This document shows, piece by piece, positions 33,760 to 42,180 of a DNA stretch of 46,781 nt. Under the pieces are notes generated by a model that made no database searches, had not been told where the DNA came from, and worked only from the letters and a program-made list of their open reading frames with translations. A program made the position numbers and the translations under genes. The stretch is taken from assembly GCA_964345105.1 (NCBI GenBank), contig CAYFPZ010000063.1:1-46781 (forward strand), given 5' to 3'. Source of the DNA: DG-33 sp964345105 (GTDB lineage Archaea; Hadarchaeota; Hadarchaeia; Hadarchaeales; Hadarchaeaceae). The stretch's first letter is position 1; each line of letters begins with the position of its first letter.

Positions 33760-35169
33760 TTAGGATTTTTTCCATTTCTCCTGAATGAACTTCGGTATTC
33801 CTGAGGAGTCCCGGGGCCCTACCATGACTTTCCACCCGGTCTCGTCCTCGATCTCCCCCGAAAGCCTCGCGGCCATTCCCGGGATTATGAGAGTTTTGTG
33901 TTTGACCATCTTTTCCACCCCTGATTCCTTGACGACCTCGGCCACCTCCTTTGCGGTCAACTTTCTTCCGGCAACGGCGCTCTCAAGAGATATCCCCTCG
34001 GAGTCGGCCACGAGCAGGTAGCAATCGATTTTAGCGGCCTCGATATCCCCGGAGACGATATAATAGGTTAGGGCGAAGTTGCTCGTCACGAAGACGGGGG
34101 ATGTTTCATTTGGGTTACCTATGGTCCTCAATCCAGGCTTGACCGAGACGGGCTTCCTTGGGTCCGTGTATATGTTGAATCTCAGCACGACGTTCGGCAA
34201 TAGGGTCCAGCCCTCCAAGCTGTGCATTATCAATATGTCTGCATACCTCTCAATCAGCATGGCCGCTACGAGCGCCTCTCGCCAGGCCTTCGATTGGTCT
34301 TCCCCATCAGATGATGCCCACGCGGTTATCGGGGCTCCCATCAAGGGAAAACCGGATAGTTTATCTTCTTCATTGCAAGCCTTCCATCTGAGCATTGTGA
34401 GTGCATTTATGGTTGACGATAGACCTTTGCCAGCAAATGTGCCTGGGTCAATCACCAAGTTTTCCACCCCGTAGTCCAGAAGCGTTTTAGTCAGAGATCT
34501 TAACGTGCCCAAGTCATTCGGGCTGGAAACGGTCAAAGGGCACTTGTGTTTTAAAGAGAGTTCGGCCATCTCCTTCCAGTTATCCTTCGTTGCCGCGTAG
34601 AGAAGGGGGCTACTCTCCCCGATTGCCGATAATCCGGCCATCATGACTTCCGGGTTCAACGAACAGAGGACGAGGGGCAGGTTCGTTTTATCGCTCACGA
34701 ATTTTACGATTTCCCCGAATTTTTTTGGTTCGTTCGAGACTGATCTGACGGCCAAGGCATCGAGTTTTAGATTCTTCCCTATGTAGGTGTAATTGAAATC
34801 TTCAACGAACTTGATCCTTTTCATCAACTCACTTTCACTCATTTCATCGGTTACATCGAGGGCGATCGTTGTGGGGTTTAAGTAAGTGAGTTCGTGCCTA
34901 TACATGACGAATTCTCCCCCGAGCTTTGCCTTCTTATCCTTGTTCCCGAACTCCACCTCGCTCACAGGTGGGTTCAGCATGGCCTTCAACTCCGAGTAAT
35001 TCTTCTTGTACTTTTCATCCTCCAAGAGCGGGGTGCACTTTTCGAGTTTTGTCTCCATGTTCACGAGCCCCACTGCGAAGGCCATGCAGTTTTCCGCCCC
35101 GCACTTCTTGCAGTTGGTCCTCGGGAGCAGCGTGTAAACTTTGATTGGACTAATGGCCTTCTTAGGCAC
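33760..35169 (-). CDS. cdhE: CODH/ACS gamma subunit, corrinoid iron-sulfur protein large subunit
   Basis: About 469 residues. The N-terminal 4Fe-4S motif is CKKCGAENCMAFA with a later Cys in LEKC; a TIM barrel follows ('LVIDPGTFAGKGLSSTINAL'), and the C-terminal corrinoid-binding domain closes the protein. Together with CdhD it carries the methyl group from methyl-H4MPT to acetyl-CoA synthase. The GTG at 35169 has AGGTGG 5 nt upstream; a GTG three codons earlier overlaps cdhD. Last gene of the cdh operon, facing the RACo-like gene. Confidence 0.95.
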   Translation of the reverse strand: MPKKAISPIKVYTLLPRTNCKKCGAENCMAFAVGLVNMETKLEKCTPLLEDEKYKKNYSELKAMLNPPVSEVEFGNKDKKAKLGGEFVMYRHELTYLNPTTIALDVTDEMSESELMKRIKFVEDFNYTYIGKNLKLDALAVRSVSNEPKKFGEIVKFVSDKTNLPLVLCSLNPEVMMAGLSAIGESSPLLYAATKDNWKEMAELSLKHKCPLTVSSPNDLGTLRSLTKTLLDYGVENLVIDPGTFAGKGLSSTINALTMLRWKACNEEDKLSGFPLMGAPITAWASSDGEDQSKAWREALVAAMLIERYADILIMHSLEGWTLLPNVVLRFNIYTDPRKPVSVKPGLRTIGNPNETSPVFVTSNFALTYYIVSGDIEAAKIDCYLLVADSEGISLESAVAGRKLTAKEVAEVVKESGVEKMVKHKTLIIPGMAARLSGEIEDETGWKVMVGPRDSSGIPKFIQEKWKKS

Positions 35170-35170
35170 T

Positions 35171-36355
35171 TCAACCACCTAATTTCGCCGATGCCCAGTC
35201 GGGGATTTCCCTCGCTTCCCCGCCTTTGAGCAGATAATCGACGATCTCTTTCACGGTTTTCACGGATGTCGGGTGAAGCATCATGAGATAGTCCGAGCCG
35301 ACCAAGAGCATAGACAAAGCCGTTATAGTTTCCCATATGGGTCCTCTGATTTCCTTCGGGCCCCACATGGGTTCCATTTCCAACCAGGCCTCTCTGGAAG
35401 CCCAAGCGTTCGATATCCCAGAGACCAAGGGATGCTGAAGTTCTTGGTCACCTTTCAGAGCTGCAAGCCTAGCCCGCTCCGCGATGGTGAACCCGTATTC
35501 AAGACCATAACCTACCCCTGCGCAATTCGTGTCCATAACGATTTGGTCCTTTGACAGGTAATCGTAGAGCCTTCGGTTGAGCTCTCTAGCTTTGTCCAGG
35601 TCCATTTGAGTGAAAGCAATGGCTACGTGCCCGTGCTCTTTGAGAGATTTGCTCGATTTCTCGATATCCATGTCCAAGTTAAGAGAGTTTATCAGGAGCC
35701 TCTCGCCAGACCCCGCCTCGGCTACTTTTTCAAACACCTCAACATCTTTGGCGGGGTTTCCAGAACCTCCCACGCACAGCGGAACCTTGACAGCTTGGAG
35801 GACCTCTTCGACCAACCTCGCCGAGTCTCGGGGAGAGGTGTCTTTGATGTACGGGTCCGTGCTGACTAAGTGTAGGTTAACCATGTCTGCACCGTGTTTT
35901 TCAACACATTGCTTGGCCCACTCCGGGGGATCTTCTAACACGTCGCCAAAATGGGCCCTGACCGCCCCAGGGAGTGTGATCTTCATGTCGAACACATCCA
36001 TGGATATCACTGGACGGTGCACCATGGAGCCCTCGAACGTGTAGAATGCCGCTGTGGTCTCGCCCCCAATGATGTAACTCCTGTCCCTCGTCCCTCCATG
36101 GTCCACTCTGGCACCCAGCGTGACCTCGGGGATCTTTCCGACCCACTCGGTTTTCGGGGGACTGAATTCGACCTTGACCAACTCGGTCGGTTTTACTTTG
36201 GGAGGAATAACTCTGCGGAGGGTTGGAAGCATTTTTAATGTAAGTTCTTTGACATCGATTGTGACGTCTTCCAGCTCAACCTCCTCATACCTTAACAAAT
36301 TTCCAACTAAACTGTTGCTGAGCTTTTTGACGAGGTCATCTTCTTTTTTTGCCAT
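35171..36355 (-). CDS. cdhD: CODH/ACS delta subunit, corrinoid iron-sulfur protein small subunit
   Basis: 394 residues, a TIM-barrel protein that partners CdhE. Typical CdhD stretches are 'VTLGARVDHGGTRDRSYIIGGETTAAFY', 'HGADMVNLHLVSTDPYIKD', 'VPLCVGGSGNPAKDVEVFEK' and 'QIVMDTNCAGVGYGLEYGFT'. The ATG follows GGAGGAAGGAG, a very strong ribosome-binding site. It is fourth in the cdh operon, after cdhC (22-bp gap). Confidence 0.95.
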   Translation of the reverse strand: MAKKEDDLVKKLSNSLVGNLLRYEEVELEDVTIDVKELTLKMLPTLRRVIPPKVKPTELVKVEFSPPKTEWVGKIPEVTLGARVDHGGTRDRSYIIGGETTAAFYTFEGSMVHRPVISMDVFDMKITLPGAVRAHFGDVLEDPPEWAKQCVEKHGADMVNLHLVSTDPYIKDTSPRDSARLVEEVLQAVKVPLCVGGSGNPAKDVEVFEKVAEAGSGERLLINSLNLDMDIEKSSKSLKEHGHVAIAFTQMDLDKARELNRRLYDYLSKDQIVMDTNCAGVGYGLEYGFTIAERARLAALKGDQELQHPLVSGISNAWASREAWLEMEPMWGPKEIRGPIWETITALSMLLVGSDYLMMLHPTSVKTVKEIVDYLLKGGEAREIPDWASAKLGG

Positions 36356-36377
36356 CTCCTTCCTCCAAAGTACTCGA

Positions 36378-37757
36378 TTACTCTTTTCTCTTTCGTCTTC
36401 GAATGATGACCTTTTCGGCGTAGATTTTCGCGTTTTTAAGGATGATGGTCATGCCACCAGTAGTTGGTATTGCGACCTCCCCGGTCGATTCAGCAGGTAC
36501 GGGCTCGTCAACTTCAGCTGGTACAGCAACTTCTGGCATGGCCTTCCAGCGCTCGGTGACTGGGTGTACGTGGGTTTCGAGGAATCCCTTCAAATCATCA
36601 ATTGTTCCCACGTCTTTTTCGGTCGCGATTTTGTCCACAACCTCCGCAGGTATGAAATCCTTGACTCTCTCCTTTATCACCGCGGGCATCCAAACTACAC
36701 GGTTCCATCCTCCGTCCACCTGAAGGAACTTGGGAGACCTCATGTATTCAATCGACAAGCCGTGGAAACCATCGACCTGCCTCCCCCCCGCAGTTGAATC
36801 AGCCATTGCCGAAAATGTCAATCCATTGACGGCCGGTCCTTTGAAATCTCGGTGAATCAGTCCGATACCATCCACTTCAGGAATGTAGAAAGCTGTCCCT
36901 TCAAAGCAGCCACACGATGTGTGGGGGTGGCCAAATGCTGTGTATAACTGCACTTTGTCATACTCCCCGAGCGTTTTTTCCTTCATTATTTTGTTAACAC
37001 CTTCGAATTCGCCTGCAAACTCGTCGATGGTTTTTCCCTTTTTGATTTCAAAGATTGAACCCTTAGGATCCACCCGCGCGGCGGCTCTTCCATCGAACCA
37101 ACTTATGGCACCGCAATTGGCGTATCTTTGTGGGGTTATTACGCAAACGTGAGTTGGAGCGAAGGATTGACAAAGTGTGCACCCGTAAAAAACCTCAACA
37201 TCGTCGTCCTTCAATCCCCGAGCCCTAGCATCGCGGGCCTCGTATATTTTGAGGGCCTCGGGATGCATTTCTTGTACTTTCGAGGGATCCGTGATAAAGG
37301 TGATTTGTATTTTTTCGATGATTGGCAATTCACTTCTGTACAACCTTTCCAAGACTTTTCCGATCAATTGAAGAGTCAATCCTTTTTTGACCGACTTTTT
37401 GCTCACGCGGAACCAGATGTCATAACGCTGGTTTAGGTGCATGAACCCCTCGATGTAATTGCAGAAATCGTGGATACGCCTCTCGAAGACCCCTTCCATC
37501 TCCTCCTCGAGCTCCTTGCCAGCAACTTCAATGTGAATTCCAAGTGGGACAGAACTTCCTTCCTTCAAATCCTTGAGTTCCGGGCCTATTACGGTGATTT
37601 TTCCGTCCTCAACATCATTCTTAACCCGCAAAAGTTCAAATTTATAATCTACTTTAGTTCCACCGAACTCTACATGCATGTCGGGTTTTCGGATTCTCTC
37701 TCCCTCGTATATCACCCCTACATCTACAGGGATGTCCGCAAACATGCCAGTTTTCAT
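36378..37757 (-). CDS. cdhC: CODH/ACS beta subunit, acetyl-CoA synthase
   Basis: About 459 residues, the archaeal short form lacking the bacterial N-terminal CODH-binding domain. The A-cluster cysteines show the exact spacing C-x2-C-x8-C-x9-C at about residues 193, 196, 205 and 215 (CTLC, THVC, YANC), followed by SCGCF. It joins methyl, CO and CoA at a Ni-Ni-4Fe4S centre. The C-terminus has a low-complexity linker ('AVPAEVDEPVPAESTGEVA') and then a basic tail, a common archaeal feature. The ATG at 37757 has GGTGGAAGG upstream and overlaps the cdhB stop. Confidence 0.96.
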   Translation of the reverse strand: MKTGMFADIPVDVGVIYEGERIRKPDMHVEFGGTKVDYKFELLRVKNDVEDGKITVIGPELKDLKEGSSVPLGIHIEVAGKELEEEMEGVFERRIHDFCNYIEGFMHLNQRYDIWFRVSKKSVKKGLTLQLIGKVLERLYRSELPIIEKIQITFITDPSKVQEMHPEALKIYEARDARARGLKDDDVEVFYGCTLCQSFAPTHVCVITPQRYANCGAISWFDGRAAARVDPKGSIFEIKKGKTIDEFAGEFEGVNKIMKEKTLGEYDKVQLYTAFGHPHTSCGCFEGTAFYIPEVDGIGLIHRDFKGPAVNGLTFSAMADSTAGGRQVDGFHGLSIEYMRSPKFLQVDGGWNRVVWMPAVIKERVKDFIPAEVVDKIATEKDVGTIDDLKGFLETHVHPVTERWKAMPEVAVPAEVDEPVPAESTGEVAIPTTGGMTIILKNAKIYAEKVIIRRRKRKE

Positions 37758-38290
37758 TTCCCTTCCACCTTTTGCGCAATTATTTCCAAGTTTTTGTGCC
37801 AATCTTTAAGCGGGAGATTTGGGAAAGACCAACTGCAATGTGGTTGATAAAACCTATTTAGGGAGATCGTCCTGAGGTTGGGAACAAAGGACTTGAGCCC
37901 CGATTCGATTACCCATTCCATGTAATATGGAATTCCTAGGAGCAACGCGAGGTCGTGGGGACCTCCTTCACCCGAAATGCTCCACTCCGGATCGGTGAGT
38001 CTGGTACCTATATCCATCGCGGACATCCAAGCATCCGGCTGAAAATCCCTCTTAAGGAACTCCGCAACCGTTTGAGCCGTGGCAACTACGGGGATTTTCA
38101 TAGCTCTTGCGATGCGAATGACGTAATCGATCGGCTTTTTATCCCCCAAATCGACCTCAGCAGCCTCATGCCCAACGATGAAAATTGGGCGTTTAGCTTT
38201 CTGTATCATTGCGGAAACCACTTCCGGCTTTTTGATTACGAGGGCCTTTTTCGGACCAGGAATTTCCGCTTTCTGCCAAGGCTCGGCCAT
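37754..38290 (-). CDS. cdhB: CODH/ACS epsilon subunit
   Basis: 178 residues. 'MIQKAKRPIFIVGHEAAEVDLGDKKPIDYVIRIA' and 'GIPYYMEWVIESGLKSFVPNLRTISLNRFYQPHCSWSFPNL' are hallmarks (cores RPIFIVG and NLRTISLxRFYQPHA). A DHS-like NAD/FAD-binding fold without iron-sulfur sites that binds CdhA to make the alpha2-epsilon2 CO dehydrogenase. Starts 3 bp after cdhA and overlaps cdhC by 4 bp. There is a Cys in place of the common Ala in 'QPHCSW'. Confidence 0.93.
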   Translation of the reverse strand: MAEPWQKAEIPGPKKALVIKKPEVVSAMIQKAKRPIFIVGHEAAEVDLGDKKPIDYVIRIARAMKIPVVATAQTVAEFLKRDFQPDAWMSAMDIGTRLTDPEWSISGEGGPHDLALLLGIPYYMEWVIESGLKSFVPNLRTISLNRFYQPHCSWSFPNLPLKDWHKNLEIIAQKVEGK

Positions 38291-38292
38291 GC

Positions 38293-40635
38293 TTATTCCT
38301 TCTTCACCCTGATGAGTCTAGGTACTAGGGTGGGATCTGGGATTTCGCCCTCCTTCCAGCCCTTCTCCTTGAGTACTCCCATTACCTCATCCTTCATCGT
38401 AATTGGGATGTCGGTGACTGAACGCACAAATAAGTGGATATCGTCGGGTAAGGTTCCGTAAAGCCTCCTGTGCAGGTCAATGTAATGATTTAGCTTTATT
38501 GCCCTGCCTTTAGTTGTGTCGTTGGGCCTCATGCAAAGTTTGGGTATCATTATCATCGCTTCCTCTTTTGTCTCCGCCGTGCAGAACAAATGTTCAGGCG
38601 TTGGCCCTACATAAACGCGCCTCCCTGAGCGAGCGTCGATCACATGCCAGTCCTCTTCACGGTCTTTCCTCCCCAAGAGCATGCGTCTATATTTAGATCC
38701 GTGTGGCCCGACGATGACCGGAATACCAAGCCGCCAACAACCGCTGGCTATGGAAGCGGCCTTTTGGGACATCGCCCCCCAAGCTACACCAACCGCACCA
38801 ACTCGATTGTGTATATAGTCCGCGATTTCCTCGTAATTTGCACGGAGCTTACGCTTAGCGAAAATGCTCGCTATCTTGATCGCGGCCCCTGTTATGTGGG
38901 CATTGGCGACACAAGAGCCTACGTTGACGAGTCCTCCGGCATCGAACACTCCGGGGTAGGTTTCGTAAAGGCCGACCCCTTCCTCATTTTTATAATTCGC
39001 GATGCTCATGGCGGAGCATCCCGAAGTTGTTATGATATAGCGGCGCTTCGCGAATTCATCGACCATGCTTCCAACATCTTTCCAGCTACCCGGATAGTTT
39101 GAGCAACCTACGAATGCCACGACTCCAGGTATTTCACCCAAGACTATTGGAGAACCCACGCGCCTTATTTCTACATCTTGGATTGCGCCTCTCCCAACCC
39201 GGATCTTACTCTTTTCCTCTTTGATCTTCGATCTCGATGCTCCGATCATCATGGTGTGGGGGAGCAAATCTTGGGGACAGACCCCCTCGCAACGCCCACA
39301 GCCTATGCAAGAATCGTAGAGGTCCAAGAACTTCTGTAAGTCTCCTTTAGCCGCTGCCTCCATAGCTTCGGGAATGGGCAAATCGTTTGGACAGGCCCGC
39401 CTGCATGCATCGCACTTCGTGCATAGCTTTGCTGCCTTGATTATCCCCCCTTTCGCTGGAACCACTTTGAACTTGTTCCGTTTTGGAGCTACTTCGATCG
39501 CTACTCTAACAGCTACTTCTCCGACCTTTTCTGGATCGACGATAAACGCGCCAGGGCTCTTCCCTTCCACGAGATCTCTCACTATTTCATCCGCTGGGTC
39601 CAAAGTTCGGTTGGGCAACCCTTGAGAATTCTTGGGATTTGTCGCAATCAGAGGTGCCTTGACCTTCTGAGCTTCAATGAGTACATCCGCACGAATGCAT
39701 TGCTCATCGGTTACGATAATATCCGGGATGCCGTTCCTCACGAATCGCAGTTGCCAGGAGAGCGGCCCAACTATTTTGGCCCTCGAATGATGTCTAGTGA
39801 TATCATGAGCTGTACAGCATAGCCCACAGAGCTCTACTTTTTCCTCGAGCCCCCTTTCTTTTAAGTAATCCATTATCCCTATTGCAGGCGGAACATTGTG
39901 TCCGATGACTAGGATAACTGGCTTAGATGCATCGATTGAACCCATGCCTATTTCAGCGAGCGGAGCTTCTGGGTCAGCTTTTGGAAAACCGTAGGTCGAG
40001 ATTTGCGCTATATCTGCTATCTCCATGGCGACATGATCTATCATGCCAGCATGGAACACTTTGGACTCAAAATCCAGATTGTTGCCTTCCTGCCCGGTGT
40101 GGGTGGCAGAAAGGAGTTGGACGATTTCAGTTTCGCAGTAATCGAGAGCATCTTCCAAGTCCCCAAGACTTCTGGGCTTGATACCCGTTACCAAGCGGAG
40201 GTGAGGGGCCTCAACTTCAACGTTTTCCGCCCCCACGTTGATTGGATAGTCTCGGCCATATTTCTCCATCAAATGGTCGAATAAGTGTCTGGCGTGACCG
40301 CAATGGGTTGCTGCCCCTATGCAACACGCTAGCAAGACGATGCGTGACTGCTGTGCCGCCATGTCGAGCCCGCATGCTCCTCGCTTTCCTTGACTCAGAT
40401 CGCACTTACCCATCGTGCACAGGCAACAGAGATCGCAGAACGGTAGGTAAAAGGGCTTGTATTTATTTAAAAGCTTGAGGTCCCATTCCCTCAGGGCCCC
40501 TATCTTAGGCATTGGGGTTGGGCCAGCCTTTTCCTCCCACTCCTCTATGATTTTACCTATGGTTAACTCGAGGCCTTTTGCCCTCACGAGGCCTGTTTCA
40601 AGTTCATCGAGTTTGATTCGCGCTTTGGAGCCCAT
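38293..40635 (-). CDS. cdhA: CODH/ACS alpha subunit, Ni-Fe carbon monoxide dehydrogenase
   Basis: 780 residues, archaeal CdhA. The N-terminal B/D-cluster cysteines are at 'FCDLCCLCTMGKCDLSQGKRGACG'. Two inserted ferredoxin motifs are CTKCDACRRACPN and CIGCGRCEGVCPQ. C-cluster ligands include 'VELCGLCCTAHDITRHH', 'VAFVGCSNYPGS', 'TTSGCSAMS' and 'NVGSCVANAH'. It reversibly reduces CO2 to CO for acetyl-CoA synthesis. ATG has GGGTGA upstream. First full gene of cdhA-B-C-D-E. Its first 19 codons and ribosome-binding site recur 190 bp upstream in a mosaic ORF. Confidence 0.96.
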   Translation of the reverse strand: MGSKARIKLDELETGLVRAKGLELTIGKIIEEWEEKAGPTPMPKIGALREWDLKLLNKYKPFYLPFCDLCCLCTMGKCDLSQGKRGACGLDMAAQQSRIVLLACCIGAATHCGHARHLFDHLMEKYGRDYPINVGAENVEVEAPHLRLVTGIKPRSLGDLEDALDYCETEIVQLLSATHTGQEGNNLDFESKVFHAGMIDHVAMEIADIAQISTYGFPKADPEAPLAEIGMGSIDASKPVILVIGHNVPPAIGIMDYLKERGLEEKVELCGLCCTAHDITRHHSRAKIVGPLSWQLRFVRNGIPDIIVTDEQCIRADVLIEAQKVKAPLIATNPKNSQGLPNRTLDPADEIVRDLVEGKSPGAFIVDPEKVGEVAVRVAIEVAPKRNKFKVVPAKGGIIKAAKLCTKCDACRRACPNDLPIPEAMEAAAKGDLQKFLDLYDSCIGCGRCEGVCPQDLLPHTMMIGASRSKIKEEKSKIRVGRGAIQDVEIRRVGSPIVLGEIPGVVAFVGCSNYPGSWKDVGSMVDEFAKRRYIITTSGCSAMSIANYKNEEGVGLYETYPGVFDAGGLVNVGSCVANAHITGAAIKIASIFAKRKLRANYEEIADYIHNRVGAVGVAWGAMSQKAASIASGCWRLGIPVIVGPHGSKYRRMLLGRKDREEDWHVIDARSGRRVYVGPTPEHLFCTAETKEEAMIMIPKLCMRPNDTTKGRAIKLNHYIDLHRRLYGTLPDDIHLFVRSVTDIPITMKDEVMGVLKEKGWKEGEIPDPTLVPRLIRVKKE

Positions 40636-40646
40636 CGAATCACCCT
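40590..40646 (-). repeat. 57-bp direct repeat, copy 1 (cdhA 5' end)
   Basis: This stretch holds the cdhA ribosome-binding site, start codon and about the first 15 codons. It matches 40780-40836 at 53 of 57 positions by direct reading, with an offset of 190 bp. Confidence 0.9.
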
Positions 40647-40825
40647 GGTAATTGTGAATATCGGTATAACGGCGTTATAAAATTAACGGTAGTAATATCG
40701 ATCTCTTCGGGACTCATACCCACCTCTTCGGCGCCGCTTCTTATTCCCTCTATCAAATGGTCGGCTAAGTATCTGGCGGGGCCTGTTTCGAGTTCATCGA
40801 GTTTGATTCGCGCTTTGGAGTCCAT
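40640..40825 (-). pseudogene. In-frame mosaic ORF built from cdhA and mer fragments (cdh leader)
   Basis: A 61-codon ORF ending 4 bp before the cdhA ATG. Codons 1-15 (MDSKARIKLDELETG) copy the cdhA N-terminus. The next 11 (ARYLADHLIEG) copy cdhA near residue 114 (ARHLFDHLMEK), with 27 of 31 bases identical to 40264-40294. The next 18 (RSGAEEVGMSPEEIDIT) copy mer, with 51 of 55 bases identical to 42750-42804 in opposite orientation. All three keep reading frame. Its start site has GGCGA where cdhA has GGTGA. It could be a relic of template switching, a leader peptide, or an assembly artefact. It has no function that I can name. Confidence 0.8.
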
Positions 40826-40836
40826 CGAATCGCCTT
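40780..40836 (-). repeat. 57-bp direct repeat, copy 2 (start of mosaic ORF)
   Basis: Second copy of the cdhA 5' end. Differences from copy 1 lie at 40790, 40821, 40832 and 40835. The changes turn MGSKAR into MDSKAR and weaken the ribosome-binding site from GGTGA to GGCGA. Confidence 0.9.
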
Positions 40837-40864
40837 GTTTAAATTTGCATCTACCAATAATAAC

Positions 40865-40910
40865 CTTTTTGAATTGTATGAAATTTTTTATTCATTTTTT
40901 TGGAAAAATG
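40865..40910 (-). promoter_or_regulatory. Putative cdh operon promoter
   Basis: AT-rich stretch upstream of the mosaic ORF. Minus-strand GAATAAAAAATTTC (about 40881-40894 in reverse) is a possible TATA element; it is framed by a short inverted repeat ATGAA-N8-TTCAT (40878-40882, 40891-40895). If used, the cdh mRNA would carry a leader of about 230 nt that includes the mosaic ORF. Confidence 0.4.
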
Positions 40911-40955
40911 CTTAAAAAACAATAAAACTAGGCACAAACTGGAGCACCGAAAAAA

Positions 40956-41237
40956 TTATTTGTTAGGTTTTGCCATCTTAGCTATTTTTTTAAGCTCTTT
41001 CGCCCTAGAGAGGGTTATAAGTTTTCGTTCTTTTAGATCGTCGATGCATTTCAATGCATATTCACACCATGTGACACATGAAGGCGTTGCCTCTCTATGC
41101 AACATTCGCCCACAATTGTAACATTTTGCTTCGGTTTCGTATCCCAAGAATTCTACTTCTTCGCCGCAGGCTGGACAGGTTCTTACTACTATTTTTGGCT
41201 CCACGAGTTCCTTAGCACCTGGGCATCTCTTCAGCAT
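40956..41237 (-). CDS. Small zinc-ribbon protein beside the cdh operon
   Basis: 93 residues. CPACGE...CYNCGR (about residues 21-44) forms a zinc ribbon; 'SCVTWCEYALKCIDDL' adds three more cysteines that may hold metal. The pattern CPACGEEVEF...CxxCG...SCVxWCxYAxxC is one I have seen in small proteins of anaerobes, but I cannot give it a function. ATG start has GGGGAAA upstream. It lies between cooC (divergent) and the cdh leader (same strand), so a link to CODH assembly is possible on position only. Confidence 0.7.
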   Translation of the reverse strand: MLKRCPGAKELVEPKIVVRTCPACGEEVEFLGYETEAKCYNCGRMLHREATPSCVTWCEYALKCIDDLKERKLITLSRAKELKKIAKMAKPNK

Positions 41238-41374
41238 TTTCCCCAGCTTTTTGGATATAATTGTGTACTTAAACGATTTAAGCTTAAATTTTTAACATGA
41301 GCGAAAGAAAGCTACTGTTAAAGTCCTAGACGGCGAATAAGTTTTAGGACGGAAAATAAAATTAAGGTGTTCGA

Positions 41375-42154
41375 ATGGAAAAGAAGAGGTTGGTTTTAGC
41401 CATCTCCGGAAAGGGCGGGGTGGGCAAAACCACTCTGGCCGCTTTAATGCTCAAAATCTTAACCGAAAAAAAGCAAAAAAGCATCTTGGTCATCGATGCG
41501 AATCCCGACTCAAATCTCTCCAATCTCTTGGGAATTTCTAATGGCAAAAAAACAGTTGGGAACGTAATGGATGAGCTGAAGAAGTCCCTTTGGAAAGGCG
41601 AAATCCCGCCAAACGTGATGAAGAAGGATATTCTCGAATACCACATTTTTGAAATTTTGGAGGAATCTCAGAATTTTGATCTCTTAGTAATGGGGAGGAG
41701 TGAGGGTGAAGGATGCTATTGTCTGTTGAACAAGCTCCTTGCAGATATCATCGACACGCTCTCTAAAAATTACGACTTGACGCTAATGGACGAGCATGCA
41801 GGGCTAGAGCACATAAGTCGGAGAACCGATCGGGATGTTGATGTAATGATAATCGTCACAGATCCTAGCTCCATGGGATTCCAGACAGCGCGGAGGATAA
41901 AGGAGCTAGCTAAAGAGGTCCACATCGAGTTTAAAAAAATCTACCTGGTGGGGAACAGGTTCACGTCTGAGATGGAGCCGATGCTAGAGGGTGAAGCAAG
42001 TAAAGTAGGCGTTGAATACGCTGGTAATATCCCGCACGATGATAATGTCCTCAAATATAACCTCACGGCTCAACCCTTAGTTAAGCTACCACCAGAAAGT
42101 CCAGCCCTTCAAGCTGTAAAGGGAATTTTGACGAGGATAGGGCTTTTAGAATAA
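41375..42154 (+). CDS. cooC: CODH nickel-insertion ATPase CooC/AcsF
   Basis: 259 residues, MinD/CooC-type. The deviant Walker A is KGGVGKTT (about residues 12-19), with 'ILVIDANPDSNLSNLLG' as the A' region and 'LTLMDEHAGLEHISRR' as Walker B. The CxC nickel-binding motif is in EGCYCLLN. It loads Ni into the CODH C-cluster using ATP. Same strand as mer, with 26 bp between, and opposite to the cdh operon. ATG start. Confidence 0.92.
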   Translation: MEKKRLVLAISGKGGVGKTTLAALMLKILTEKKQKSILVIDANPDSNLSNLLGISNGKKTVGNVMDELKKSLWKGEIPPNVMKKDILEYHIFEILEESQNFDLLVMGRSEGEGCYCLLNKLLADIIDTLSKNYDLTLMDEHAGLEHISRRTDRDVDVMIIVTDPSSMGFQTARRIKELAKEVHIEFKKIYLVGNRFTSEMEPMLEGEASKVGVEYAGNIPHDDNVLKYNLTAQPLVKLPPESPALQAVKGILTRIGLLE

Positions 42155-42180
42155 AAGAACTAGTATGTTGGAGGGTTCAT

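Noticed and set aside
36120..36797. 225-residue plus-strand ORF across cdhD and cdhC
   Set aside because: Antisense to two fully supported CODH/ACS genes; composition is that of a shadow frame.
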